A stretch of 64,000 nucleotides of DNA from Desulfoluna spongiiphila. GTDB taxonomy: Bacteria; Desulfobacterota; Desulfobacteria; Desulfobacterales; Desulfolunaceae. The stretch lies in the NCBI RefSeq assembly GCF_900101345.1, contig NZ_FMUX01000009.1:1-64000 (forward strand). The letters are read 5' to 3'. The notes under the pieces were generated by a model, which saw only the letters and a list, made by a program, of their open reading frames with translations, ran no database searches and was not told where the DNA came from. Position 1 is the first letter of the stretch. Every line of letters starts with the position of its first letter. Below, one piece after another: positions 1 through 9,000 of the stretch. A program made the position numbers and the translations under genes.

Positions 1-204
1 AATGATGAGCGTAGCAAGAGCCATTCGTGCTGATATTGCTGGGGGGCCTTGACCGGATTGAGTTAGCTTTCCATGGTACTCATTTTCAAATTCATCCCAG
101 GGAATCAGGTGACCCAATTTTACCCAGCGGTTGTCTGGGGACAATCTGCCGCCAAAAGGTAGCTCAAATTCTAAAACAAGTTGCTTCTCATTGTGCCTGT
201 ACAT
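1..204 (-). CDS. Transposase N-terminus, IS5/IS1182-like, cut by window edge
   Basis: Reading the minus strand from the ATG at 202-204 gives 68 codons open to the window edge. The start is MYRHNEKQLVLEF, followed by PDNRWVKLGHLIPWDEFE and then SARMALATLII. This layout (basic start, DNRW(V)xLxxLIPWDEFE, PARMALGxLII) is the N-terminal block of transposases of the IS1182/IS5 type; the DDE catalytic domain would lie to the left, outside the window. The transposase acts as a nuclease and strand transferase on its own element ends. I cannot see the terminal inverted repeat on this side with certainty, so the element boundary between 205 and about 350 is undefined. Whether the gene is intact cannot be judged. 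Confidence 0.75.
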   Translation of the reverse strand, partial: MYRHNEKQLVLEFELPFGGRLSPDNRWVKLGHLIPWDEFENEYHGKLTQSGQGPPAISARMALATLII

Positions 205-514
205 AAATTTTTAACCTCAAAGTGCAAGGCTTTTTCAAAAACCAGCCTGTTATCATTGCAGTTCAGGCACAAAACATATCACGTTTCGTATCTGTTTTCA
301 GTGGAATAGATATTATTCAGCAACCTCTAGGTAATAGGTAAATAGTGAATAGGGAATTTGCGTCGCCCTAAAAGCTCATGCGTAACCAGCTTTCAAGGTG
401 GCACACCTTGCCGCCGGAGGCTTTTTCAGGCTCTGAATAGTTACAGATGGAATAGTGCGCAGGGAGCAGGGAATAGAGAACGGGGAAGAGGGAAGGTCGG
501 CAGGGTGGAGAGGT
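205..514. other. Intergenic stretch with a repeat remnant
   Basis: No credible gene. The left part is AT-richer and may contain the end of the insertion sequence. The middle has loose AATAGG/GAATAGGG iterations (about 325-360 and 460-485). Positions 378-421 are a right-half remnant of the window's dispersed hairpin repeat (CAAGGTGGCACACCTTG followed by CCGCCGGAGGC), sitting at the 3' end of the minus-strand gene that stops at 515. Confidence 0.6.
378..421 (+). repeat. Right-half remnant of dispersed hairpin repeat
   Basis: Contains the dyad CAAGGTGGCACACCTTG and the terminal CCGCCGGAGGC that end the full copies of the repeat (for example 15280-15465). The base changes in both arms of the dyad (CAAGGTG/CACCTTG instead of CGAGGTG/CACCTCG) are compensatory, which keeps the hairpin. 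Confidence 0.7.
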
Positions 515-2005
515 TCAGGGCTTTCCGGGGCGCGGGATGACGCCCAGGAGCTGGCCTGCGTATTTGAGCAGGAGCTTTGCGTCGTAGAGGGGGCCGGAGG
601 AGACGGTGTAGACCGTTTCGGCGGCGTAGAGTTCGTCTTCACCGGGGCGGGGCCCGAAGTGGAGCATGGCCTCGGTGATGAGGCCCCCTTTGCCCGTGAG
701 GGTGATATGCCGCCAGTCCTCGGGCAGGGACCGGATGGCGTCGGTGGTGCGGGGCCCCAGGCCCACAAGCCGCATCCGGCCCCGGACCACATGGATGAGG
801 CCGGGGAGAAAGACAAGGAAAAAATGCCACCACCGGGCTTCCCAGGTGGCCGGATCGGGTCCTTTGGCTTCGCAGGTGGCAAAGGCAAAGGTGTGCCAGT
901 GGGTTTCATCGGCAAGGGTGGGCAGGCTGACCACGTTGAGGTGCGGAAGGCAGGGGCCTTTCCTGAACAGGGAGAGGGCGCTGAGGGTGGTGATGAGAAG
1001 GGGAGAGAAGACCACCAGCAGGAAGACGCCCGTTATTCGGGACCCCAGCCTTGCAAGGCGGTGCCGGAGTTCGTTTTCAGCCAGGTTGCCGATGATAAAG
1101 GCATCGGTGACGGTAAGCTCCGAGCCGATGGAGGTGTTGACCAGGCAGTTTTTGTCCACCACGGAGCCCTCCAGGGAGAGGTCCTTTCCGATGTAGCTCA
1201 TGGGAAGGACCACGGAATCCCGGATACACGTCTTTTCATCCACCACGCAGCCCTTTCCCAGCACCGCGTAGGGGCCGATGTCCGCCAGTTTCCCGATGCG
1301 GCACCCTTCATCCAGGTAGACCGGCGGGGTGATGCGTGCCGTGGGGTGGATCCCCACGTCCCGGGAGAGCCAGATTTTTTCTTCTACCTCCCGGGCCGTG
1401 TGCATGAGGTGTGGCACACCCCGGTCCAGGATGGTGCGTGTGGCGTGCAGGAGGGTGGTGGGGTCCCGGACCGTCAGGGTTGCCGGGAGCTCCTCTTCCA
1501 TGGCCCCTGCGTTGATCAGGGCCGCCTCAAGGTCGGTGGCATCGGCTGTGGCTTCCACCGCCGGGCAATGGCCGGAAGAAATCACCGCCCACCCGGACCA
1601 GCGCGTCTCTCCGGAGCCGTTGTCCTCCATGAGGAGCCGGGACGAGTCAACGGACATGCCCAGGTTCTCCACCAGGGGGAGGACCTCACCGTCGGCCAGG
1701 ACCAGGGGGGTCTCCCTGTGGGAGGCCAGGGCATTGGCCAGGGGGCGGAAGGGGCGCTCGGGGTCCCGTACGAGATGGTACCGGAACCGGCACCCCCATC
1801 GCTCCCCGGTGCCGAAAAACGCCTCCACCTTTTCCGGCAGGTGGCACAGGATAAAGTCTATCTCGGTGGCCCCCCACCGCACCAGGCACTCCACCCCATG
1901 CTGGAGGAAGGGCCGGTCGAGAAGCGGCAGCATGGACGCGCCCAGCCGCTCCGAGAGCACGGGGGCCTGGTCCACACCCCTTGTTGCCAGAAGGAGGACT
2001 TTCAT
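515..2005 (-). CDS. Nucleotidyltransferase-like / left-handed beta-helix / sugar-transferase-like fusion
   Basis: 496 residues. Residues 1-200 resemble a sugar-nucleotide nucleotidyltransferase (SMLPLLDRPFLQH matches the 'PL..PLL' segment), but the glycine-rich GGxGTR loop is replaced by ATRGVDQ, so nucleotidyl transfer may be lost. Residues about 215-310 hold hexapeptide-type left-handed beta-helix repeats (IHPTARI, AVLGKGCVV, SYIGKDLSL). A hydrophobic segment (FLLVVFSPLLITTLSAL, about 331-347) is followed by a divergent bacterial sugar-transferase tail with MRLVGLGPRT in place of the usual MSLVGPRP. The start lies one base after the stop of the preceding sugar transferase, so the two are co-transcribed and probably act together at the inner membrane in envelope polysaccharide synthesis. 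The exact reaction is unknown. Confidence 0.7.
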   Translation of the reverse strand: MKVLLLATRGVDQAPVLSERLGASMLPLLDRPFLQHGVECLVRWGATEIDFILCHLPEKVEAFFGTGERWGCRFRYHLVRDPERPFRPLANALASHRETPLVLADGEVLPLVENLGMSVDSSRLLMEDNGSGETRWSGWAVISSGHCPAVEATADATDLEAALINAGAMEEELPATLTVRDPTTLLHATRTILDRGVPHLMHTAREVEEKIWLSRDVGIHPTARITPPVYLDEGCRIGKLADIGPYAVLGKGCVVDEKTCIRDSVVLPMSYIGKDLSLEGSVVDKNCLVNTSIGSELTVTDAFIIGNLAENELRHRLARLGSRITGVFLLVVFSPLLITTLSALSLFRKGPCLPHLNVVSLPTLADETHWHTFAFATCEAKGPDPATWEARWWHFFLVFLPGLIHVVRGRMRLVGLGPRTTDAIRSLPEDWRHITLTGKGGLITEAMLHFGPRPGEDELYAAETVYTVSSGPLYDAKLLLKYAGQLLGVIPRPGKP

Positions 2006-2006
2006 T

Positions 2007-2744
2007 TCAATACGCCCCCCTTCCGAAAAGGACCGCGGGGATGGTTTTCAGAAGGATCTTCAGGTCGGTTCTGATGCTTCGGCTCTCGATGTACTGAAGG
2101 TCGAGTTCCACCTGGCGTTCAAAGGGGATGTCCCCCCGGCCGCTCACGGCCCAGATGCTGGTCAGGCCCGGGGTGACATCCAGGCGTCGCCGGTCGGCAA
2201 GGGTGTAGAGGGCGACTTCCCGGGGCAACGGGGGCCTGGGGCCCACAAGGGACATCTCTCCTTTGAGGACGCACCAGAGCTGGGGAAGTTCATCGATGCT
2301 GAGCTTCCGGATGACCCTGCCGATGCCGGTAACCCTGGGGTCTTTTTTCATTTTAAAGGTGATGCTCTCCTCGTGGTCGCTTTGCTCTAAGATCGCATCC
2401 TTGACGGTGTCTGCGCCCACCATCATGGAGCGGAATTTGGGGAAGGGAAACTCCCGGCCCCATTTTCCCACCCGTTTTTGCCAGTAAAGAACCGGGCCCC
2501 TGTCCGTGAACCAGATGCCTGCGGCAACCACCAGGAAGAGGGGAGAGAGCAGGAGCAGGGCGGCAAGGGATGCCAGGATATCGAAGCTGCGCTTGATGGC
2601 CCAGGCCCCTCCTGTGATGGCAACCCAGGCGTACTTTTTCCGGAAAAAGCGCAGGCGCATGCGAAGGGTCCCTTTCCCGTAGAGGCCGTAGAGCTCTTCG
2701 ATGAGTTCGGTGCGCCGGCCGTCGATGTCCAGGGGGGCTTGCAT
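2007..2744 (-). CDS. Bacterial sugar transferase (polyprenyl-phosphate glycosylphosphotransferase family)
   Basis: 245 residues from the ATG at 2744, chosen over an upstream TTG because it lies four bases after the STAS gene stop. After an approximately 45-residue cytoplasmic leader comes a membrane hairpin (SFDILASLAALLLLSPLFLV), then the family core: PVLYWQKRVGK, FPKFRSM, RKLSIDELPQLW, KGEMSLVGPRPPLP and TPGLTSIWAVSGRG. These are the conserved catalytic and substrate motifs of WbaP/WcaJ/PglC-like enzymes, which move a sugar-1-phosphate from a nucleotide sugar to undecaprenyl phosphate and start lipid-linked glycan assembly. The sugar cannot be predicted. It sits between a STAS protein and the fusion protein with a decayed copy of the same domain. 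Confidence 0.9.
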   Translation of the reverse strand: MQAPLDIDGRRTELIEELYGLYGKGTLRMRLRFFRKKYAWVAITGGAWAIKRSFDILASLAALLLLSPLFLVVAAGIWFTDRGPVLYWQKRVGKWGREFPFPKFRSMMVGADTVKDAILEQSDHEESITFKMKKDPRVTGIGRVIRKLSIDELPQLWCVLKGEMSLVGPRPPLPREVALYTLADRRRLDVTPGLTSIWAVSGRGDIPFERQVELDLQYIESRSIRTDLKILLKTIPAVLFGRGAY

Positions 2745-2748
2745 GGGG

Positions 2749-3081
2749 TCACGCCTGCCTGATGGCTTCGTCGCGGTTTTCAAAGATGTCGATGATCCGG
2801 TGGATGCGTACCAGTTCGAAGACGGCTCGCACGGTTTTCTGGAGGCCGCACACCTTTAAGTCCCCCTCGTTGGCGTTGAGCTGGCGCAGGCAGGAGAGGA
2901 TGGAACCGCAGCCCGAGCTGTCAAGGAACCGGACGGTCTCCAGGTTGAGGACAAGGGTGGATCCGGGGGTGATCAGGGGGGTGATGGCTTCCCTGAATTC
3001 ACGGGTGTTCCCGGCGTCCAGGGAGTCGGCCAGGATGTCCACCACGACAATGTCATTGATGGGTTCGGAATGGATTTTCAT
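2749..3081 (-). CDS. STAS-domain anti-sigma factor antagonist-like protein
   Basis: 110 residues starting MKIHSEPINDIVVVDI at the ATG at 3081; a longer upstream frame is only a shadow of the neighbour. It is a single STAS domain. The phosphoacceptor loop reads VRFLDSSGCGS, with the serine pair at about residues 55-56 where SpoIIAA/RsbV proteins are phosphorylated. Such proteins toggle between a free and a phosphorylated form to release or bind a partner. Its obvious partner is the HATPase kinase at 4652-5068, two genes upstream in the same operon. Its position directly before the sugar transferase suggests it controls polysaccharide production rather than a sigma factor; that is inference by analogy with SypA/SypE of Vibrio. 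Confidence 0.88.
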   Translation of the reverse strand: MKIHSEPINDIVVVDILADSLDAGNTREFREAITPLITPGSTLVLNLETVRFLDSSGCGSILSCLRQLNANEGDLKVCGLQKTVRAVFELVRIHRIIDIFENRDEAIRQA

Positions 3082-3116
3082 GGGGGCCCTTCTTTTGGTT
3101 TGTGTAGAGGTGTCTC

Positions 3117-4655
3117 TTATTTTTCCATCACCAGCCGAAATCCGATGCCGGCGTTGCGGTTGCATTCGGTGACGAAGAGGCGGTTGGCCGACCGGCAGTC
3201 CCGGTCGTCGCTGCTCCAGCTTCCGCCCCGGATGATCTTGAAATCGCCCGTTGGCGGCCCTGAGGGGTCGGTGCGGGGCTGGTCTCCGTATGGTCCCTCC
3301 CAGTCCAGGCACCACTCCCAGATGTTGCCGTGCATGTCGTAGAGGCCCCAGCTGTTCTTGGCTTTTTGCCCCACTTCTTGGAGACGCGTATTGGAGTTGC
3401 CGATATACCAGCCCATGCGGTCCAGGTTGGTGTCGTAGGCGCAGGCAAGCTCCAGCAGGGGGCCGTTGGAGAACGCCTCCTGGCTTCCCGCCCGGCAGGC
3501 GTATTCCCACTCTGCTTCCGTGGGGAGCCGGAAAAAGCCTTCCGCATCTTCCATGGCGTTGAGCCTCCGGACAAACTCCATGACATCCGTCCAGCAGACA
3601 CGGTTGACCGGGCAGTCGGCTCCACACTCCTTGTAGTAGGAGGGGTTGGTCTCCATGAGGGTGTCCCACTGTCCCTGGGTCACCTCCGTGACCTGCATGT
3701 AATATCCCCGGCTCAGCGTGACCTGGTGGGGCGTCTCATCGGAGTCGCGTCCCGGCTCGTTTCTGGGACTTCCCATGGTGAAGGTCCCCGGGGGGATCCA
3801 GGCAAAGCCCATGCCGGGCAGGGGGCCTGTGTGTTGACCGGCCGGTTCAGGCCCCCTGGAGGCCTTGGCCTCTGAAGGAACCTCCGCGGGGCCTTGCGCG
3901 TCCGGGATGTCCGGCTGGGCCTTGGGGCCGGTTGCCACCACTGGCTGGGGGGCCTTCTTGGCGTAAAAGGCGATGAGGCGGGTGTGCTGGTGACGCCTGT
4001 GGCGCTCGTCGGGCCCATTTTCAGGGCTGGCGGCCTCCCCCGTGCCGTAGATTTCGTAAAAGCCGTGGGGGGTGTTGACAAGGTAGTGTTCGATAAAGCG
4101 CCGGGGGAAGTGGGCCCGCCTGGCAGAGAGCGCCAGGTTCTCTTTTTCGGTGCCCGGAGCCGAAGCGCTGCCGATGCTGATGAACAGGAGGGGCCGCCCC
4201 TTGCTCTCCCGCGCCAGGAAATCGAGGAAGCGCACCAGGCGCCGATGCTGGAGGCTGTCTTCGGCAAACGTATCGGCGCCGGTGTCATAAAAAAGGGTGA
4301 GCTCCCCGGTGCCCTGGCGTGTTGCTGTTTTTTCCATGAGGTTCAGGATGCGTTCGGCCACGATGAGGTTCTCCCGGATGAGGCGTTTGGTCTCCGGGAT
4401 TTTTTGGGCGTCTTTTATATCCGCCAGGTGCTCCATGGCGCTGTTGTGATGGTTGCATAAAAGGGCGGCAAGCTTCCGGGCCTGCTCTTCGGAGGCATGG
4501 CCCAGGAAGGTCCCTTCGGGCATGCCGACGGCCTCAAGGATTTCCTGTTCGGAAAGGGGCAGCGGGGCGTCGGCCCGGAGGCACACCGGGGCCCAGAGAA
4601 TCATCAAAAGCAGCAAGGCGGCGACCTTTGCCTGTGGCCGGGGGCGAGGGGTCAT
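3117..4655 (-). CDS. Exported protein: OmpA-like region plus formylglycine-generating-enzyme (SUMF1) domain
   Basis: 512 residues with a Sec signal peptide (KVAALLLLMILWAPVCLRADA). Residues about 110-235 carry an OmpA-like pattern: FYDTGADTF at its start and GSASAPGTEKENLALSARRA in place of the usual 'GxTDxxGxxxxNxxLSxxRA'. This suggests peptidoglycan contact or a scaffold role. Residues about 270-512 are an FGE-sulfatase domain with PGTFTMGSP, TEVTQGQWDTLM, RLPTEAEWEYACRAG, WGLYDMHGNIWEWC and the terminal FRLVMEK. Family members either convert cysteine to formylglycine in sulfatases or serve as non-catalytic ligand-binding modules; no sulfatase is nearby. Its ATG overlaps the stop of the kinase gene (ATGA), so the two are translationally coupled. 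Confidence 0.82.
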   Translation of the reverse strand: MTPRPRPQAKVAALLLLMILWAPVCLRADAPLPLSEQEILEAVGMPEGTFLGHASEEQARKLAALLCNHHNSAMEHLADIKDAQKIPETKRLIRENLIVAERILNLMEKTATRQGTGELTLFYDTGADTFAEDSLQHRRLVRFLDFLARESKGRPLLFISIGSASAPGTEKENLALSARRAHFPRRFIEHYLVNTPHGFYEIYGTGEAASPENGPDERHRRHQHTRLIAFYAKKAPQPVVATGPKAQPDIPDAQGPAEVPSEAKASRGPEPAGQHTGPLPGMGFAWIPPGTFTMGSPRNEPGRDSDETPHQVTLSRGYYMQVTEVTQGQWDTLMETNPSYYKECGADCPVNRVCWTDVMEFVRRLNAMEDAEGFFRLPTEAEWEYACRAGSQEAFSNGPLLELACAYDTNLDRMGWYIGNSNTRLQEVGQKAKNSWGLYDMHGNIWEWCLDWEGPYGDQPRTDPSGPPTGDFKIIRGGSWSSDDRDCRSANRLFVTECNRNAGIGFRLVMEK

Positions 4656-5068
4656 GGCAGAAAGATGCAGAGGTTGGTGTGGTTTCCTTCCCCGCTCGGG
4701 AGATAGTGAAACTCATCCACCACCTCGGAGACGATAAAGAGCCCGAATCCCCCTTCCTGGGATCCGTCGAAGAGGGGGGGCGGGACATGGGCCGGATCAA
4801 AGGGGGCTCCGTGGTCAAAGAAATGGACGCAGATGCGGTCCGGTGACACCGTCGCCCGGATGACGATGCGGTGTCCGTTGTTTCCCTTGTACGCATGCTT
4901 GATGATGTTGGCCGCCACCTCGTTGGCGGCCAGCTCCATGCGATCCACGGGATCGTCGGCGATGCCGGCGAAGACCTCCCTGAGAAAGTGGCGCACGTCC
5001 GAAAGGACGCTCAGGTCGCTTGTGACGTCAAGGTGTTTCTCTTTGATGGGCTGTCCCGTTCCAGGCAT
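4652..5068 (-). CDS. RsbW-like anti-sigma factor serine kinase (HATPase)
   Basis: 138 residues. The GHKL ATPase motifs are visible: the N-box VDRMELAANEVAANIIKHAY and the G1/G2 region HFFDHGAPFDPAHVPPPLF followed by GGFGLFIVSEVVDEF. Length and architecture match RsbW/SpoIIAB-type kinases that phosphorylate a STAS antagonist on serine. It is the first gene of the five-gene operon and overlaps the next gene by four bases. The expected third partner, a PP2C/SpoIIE phosphatase that resets the STAS protein, is not in this window, nor is a target sigma factor. It therefore probably works in a partner switch with the STAS protein at 2749-3081. Confidence 0.88.
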   Translation of the reverse strand: MPGTGQPIKEKHLDVTSDLSVLSDVRHFLREVFAGIADDPVDRMELAANEVAANIIKHAYKGNNGHRIVIRATVSPDRICVHFFDHGAPFDPAHVPPPLFDGSQEGGFGLFIVSEVVDEFHYLPSGEGNHTNLCIFLP

Positions 5069-6052
5069 CGCGTCTCATTTTCGTGTGGCGGTCTGATGGG
5101 TGTAAGGGCGGTTGTCCGAGGCTCCGTGGCCTTTTACTATAGCTCCGCCCTTTGCTTTACACAACAGGCATATAGCCCTGGTGAAAGCCTATGACAGGGG
5201 TGGTCCGGTCGGTGGGTGGCCGTTCGGCCTTTTTTGAAAAGCACCGGTGTGATTCTCTTTGTAAGGCCCTTTTACGCAAGCGGGAGCGGTCTGGAGAGCA
5301 AAGGGTCCGGGCAGTGAGCAGGGGCCGGCATGTGACGTACAAAGGGCGTGATGTTGACGTTGCCGAAAAGGGCGACGTCTGTTGCGTTTCTGCGGGCAAC
5401 GGGTATGGGATCTTTCAGAGTGGATGATGACGGGTTGATAAACGAATGTCTTTATATTACTGGTAAATTCTTCATAAATCAACCTTGCAGTACACGTCAT
5501 CACTGCATTTTCCTTTAGAGCACCGAAGGTGTGCGGGCGAGCCCTCCGGGCGGTCCCAAGGCGATTTCGTCCGGGGGGTGTCACAGGACCGATTCCTTTG
5601 AAAGGGCGGCGCGGTTTTAACACTGGGAGGAAAAAATTGTTTATAACATGTTTAAATAATATGGTTTGGGACGTTGTGGATCTGCGATTCGAGGACGTGT
5701 GGGCGTAGTAAGTGCTTGTGTAGATACGTGTCGGTGTGTAGAATACGTATTCTAAAAGTGGTACGTATTGATACTCTACCTGATTGAGCCCTTCACACGG
5801 GGCATCCACTGCCGCCCCAGGCATGCGGTCTTCGATGCCAACGGCAAAAAGGCCCAAGGGCTCACACACGACCACACATGAACAATTCCTTGATTCCATG
5901 CAGGGTTTTCAGTCTCCCGCCGCGTTTGAGCTGCACAGTGCCAGCGGGGAGAGCGCCCTGCCCTTCAGCGGTGCACGGAGTGTCTGCCCGAGCCCTGAGC
6001 TTTCCCTCGCCCGTTGGAACATAACGAACCATTCACGTTAGGGACCACGCAT
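5069..6052. other. Long intergenic region between divergent genes
   Basis: Nearly 1 kb between the kinase gene (minus) and the activase gene (plus). Open frames here have no recognisable domain, no ribosome-binding site and unbalanced composition. The sequence around 5430-5520 and 5640-5780 is AT-richer than its surroundings and must hold the promoters of both flanking units, but I could not assign clear -35/-10 pairs. Confidence 0.5.
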
Positions 6053-9000
6053 ATGACACTGAATATTCTTGGACTGGATATCGGCTCCGTATCGGCCACC
6101 GCCGTTGAGATGACCCCCGACAGGCAGATCGTGAAGAAGGTGAGCCTGCAGCACAAAGGCGAGATGAAATCCGCCGTTGAGACTCTTCTCGGGAGCTTTT
6201 CCCAGAGCCGCATCGGAGCGGTGGCCGCCACGGATACCACCCCGTCGCTGATCAAGGCGTCCCGTCGTTACGACGGTCGTATCAGCCTGATTCATGCGGT
6301 AAAGCACCTCCACCCCGAGGTCCGGAACGTGCTGTCCGTGGGGGGCGAGCAGTTTGCCCTCATCCGCTTTGACGATGAGGGCAATTACGTGGACACCCGT
6401 GCCAATACTTCCTGCGCCGCCGGTACGGGGAGTTTTCTTGACCAGCAGGCGGGTCGGCTCAACCTCTCCGGTATTGAGGAGCTCTCCCGTATCGCCGAAG
6501 AGAGCAACGGGGATTACCCTGAGATCGCATCCCGGTGTGCCGTGTTTGCCAAAACCGACCTCATCCACGCCCAGCAGGAAGGCTACTCCCTGCCCGAGAT
6601 CTGTGACGGCCTCTGCCACGGCCTGGCCAAAAACATTGCCGATACCGTGTTTGCCTCGCGGGAGCAGCGGGACCCCGTGCTTTTTGTGGGGGGCGTGGCC
6701 CTGAACCGGGCGGTGTCCGGCCACCTGGAGACCATTGCCGGGGTACCCTTTGTCACCGATGAGATGGCCTTGTATTACGGTGCCGTGGGCGTGGCCCTGG
6801 AGTTTCTGGGCGAGGGGGCCATGGCATCCGATGCGGTGCCGGTTCCCATTCCTGAAGGCATCCTTCAGGACGAAACCTTCACCAAGGAGTACCACTACCC
6901 GCCCCTGGAACTCCATCTGTCGGAGTACCCGGATTTCGCCAGTGTCTCAAGCTACGATCTGCCCTTTGATCACGACGGCCTGAAGAGCTTCGTGGAGGTG
7001 GATGTCTATGAGACGCCACAGGAGAGCGTGCTTCCCGTGACCCTGGGCATCGACATCGGCTCCACCAGCACCAAGGCGGTGGTGGTGGACGAGGCAAAGC
7101 GGGTTATTGCCGGGTTTTACACCCGCACCTCGGGGCGTCCCGTGGACGCTGTTTCCGGCATTTTTGAAGCGGTGGAAGAGGTGGAAGAAAGGCTCGGGGT
7201 TGCCTTTGCCTGGAAGGGGGCCGGTACCACGGGCTCGGGCCGGAAGTTCATCGGCCGCATCGTGGGGGCGGACCTTGCCTTAGACGAGATCACCGCCCAC
7301 GCCCGGGCTGCCTGCGAACTGAACCCCGATGTGGACACCATCATCGAGATCGGGGGCCAGGACGCCAAGTTTACCACCTTGAAAAACGGGATGGTGACCT
7401 CTTCGGTGATGAACAACGTCTGCGCCGCGGGCACCGGCAGTTTCATTGAAGAGCAGGCCCTGAAGCTGGGCTGTGATGTGCGGTCGTATTCCCGGCGGAC
7501 CCTGGGGGTGCGGGCCCCCATGAGCAGCGATCGCTGCACGGTCTTTATGGAGCGGGACATCAACCACTACCTGGCCTGCGGTTTTTCCGTGGACGAGGTG
7601 CTGGCATCGGCCCTGCACTCGGTGCGGGAAAACTACCTGATCAAGGTGGCGGACGAAGGGCGCATCGGGGACGTGGTCTTTTTCCAAGGGGCCACGGCCA
7701 AGAACAAGGCCCTGGTGGCGGCCTTTGAGCAGCGCCTGAACAAGAAGATCCTGGTTTCCAGGTTCTGCCACCTCACAGGGGCCCTGGGAACGGCCCTGAC
7801 CCTTCTGGACGAAGGGGCACCAACCACCACCTTCAGGGGGACCGGGCTCCACCGCCAGCATATTGCCGTGACCTCCGAGGTGTGCAGCCTCTGCAACAAC
7901 CGGTGCAAGATCTCCGTGGCCGATGTGGCCGGGGAGAAGGTGGCGTATGGCTTTCTCTGCGGACGCGACTACGAGTCCACCTCCTTTGTGAGCAGCAACA
8001 CGGCGGGGTTTGACCTGCTCAAGGCGCGCCGGAAACTCCTTCGCCAGGAGACGCCGACCTCGTATCGGCACGCCGAGGTGGTGGGGATTCCGGCGGCCCT
8101 GCACCTGCGTGAAGACCTCCCGTTCTGGAAACGGTTTTTTTCCCTTCTGTCCATCAGGACGGTGACCAGCGAAGGGTTTAAATCGGCGGTGAAGGAGGGC
8201 AAGAACCTCACCGGCGCCGAATTCTGCGCGCCCATGACGGCCCTTCACGGCCATGTCTCCCACCTCGTGGACAAAGCGGATTTTATTTTCCTGCCCTACT
8301 ACATCGAAAACAAGAACCCGGAAAAGGGGGGCAGGCGCCAGTACTGTTACTACACCCAGTTTTCACCGGCGGTGCTCTCGGCCTCGGCCCTGGGGGGAAA
8401 GGCCCAGCTGCTCACCCCCACCCTGAAGTATATCTACTCCGGGGTCCATACCCGGTATCAGCTCTACCGCATGATGAAGCAGGTGACGAAAAAGCCCATC
8501 AGCTTTTTTGAGGTCTCCACGGCCTACAACAGGGCCAGCGAGTTCATGCAGACCGCGGAGAAAAAGCTGAAAGGGCTCTATGAAAAAGAGTTCGCACCGA
8601 AGGAAAACCTTTCGGCCGTGCTTCTCGGGCGGCCCTACACGGTGCTCTCCTCCCACGCCAACAACCGGATCCCCGAGATCCTTGCCGAACGGGGGGTAAA
8701 GTCCTTTTACCAGGACATGTTGCCCAAGGGAGACCCGGCCAAGATCCGGCCCATGCTCGATGAGCTGCACTGGAACTACGCGGCAAAAATCCTGGAGGCA
8801 GCGGAAACGGCCGCAGGAATCCCCGGGCTCTATCCGGTGTTCATCACCTCGTTTAAGTGCGCCCCGGACTCGTTTATCATCGATGCCTTTAAAAAGGTGA
8901 TGGAGGCCAACAACAAGCCGTACCTGATTCTGGAGCTCGACGAACACGACTCCAGCGTGGGATACGAAACCCGCATCGAGGCGGCCATTCGATCATTTCG

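Noticed and set aside
455..2074. 539-codon open frame on the plus strand opposite the minus-strand transferase gene
   Set aside because: Shadow frame in GC-rich DNA; no domain features, while the minus frame has clear motifs and tight operon spacing.
5189..5899. 236-codon open frame, minus strand
   Set aside because: No ribosome-binding site or known motif and an irregular amino acid make-up; lies in a promoter-like intergenic region.
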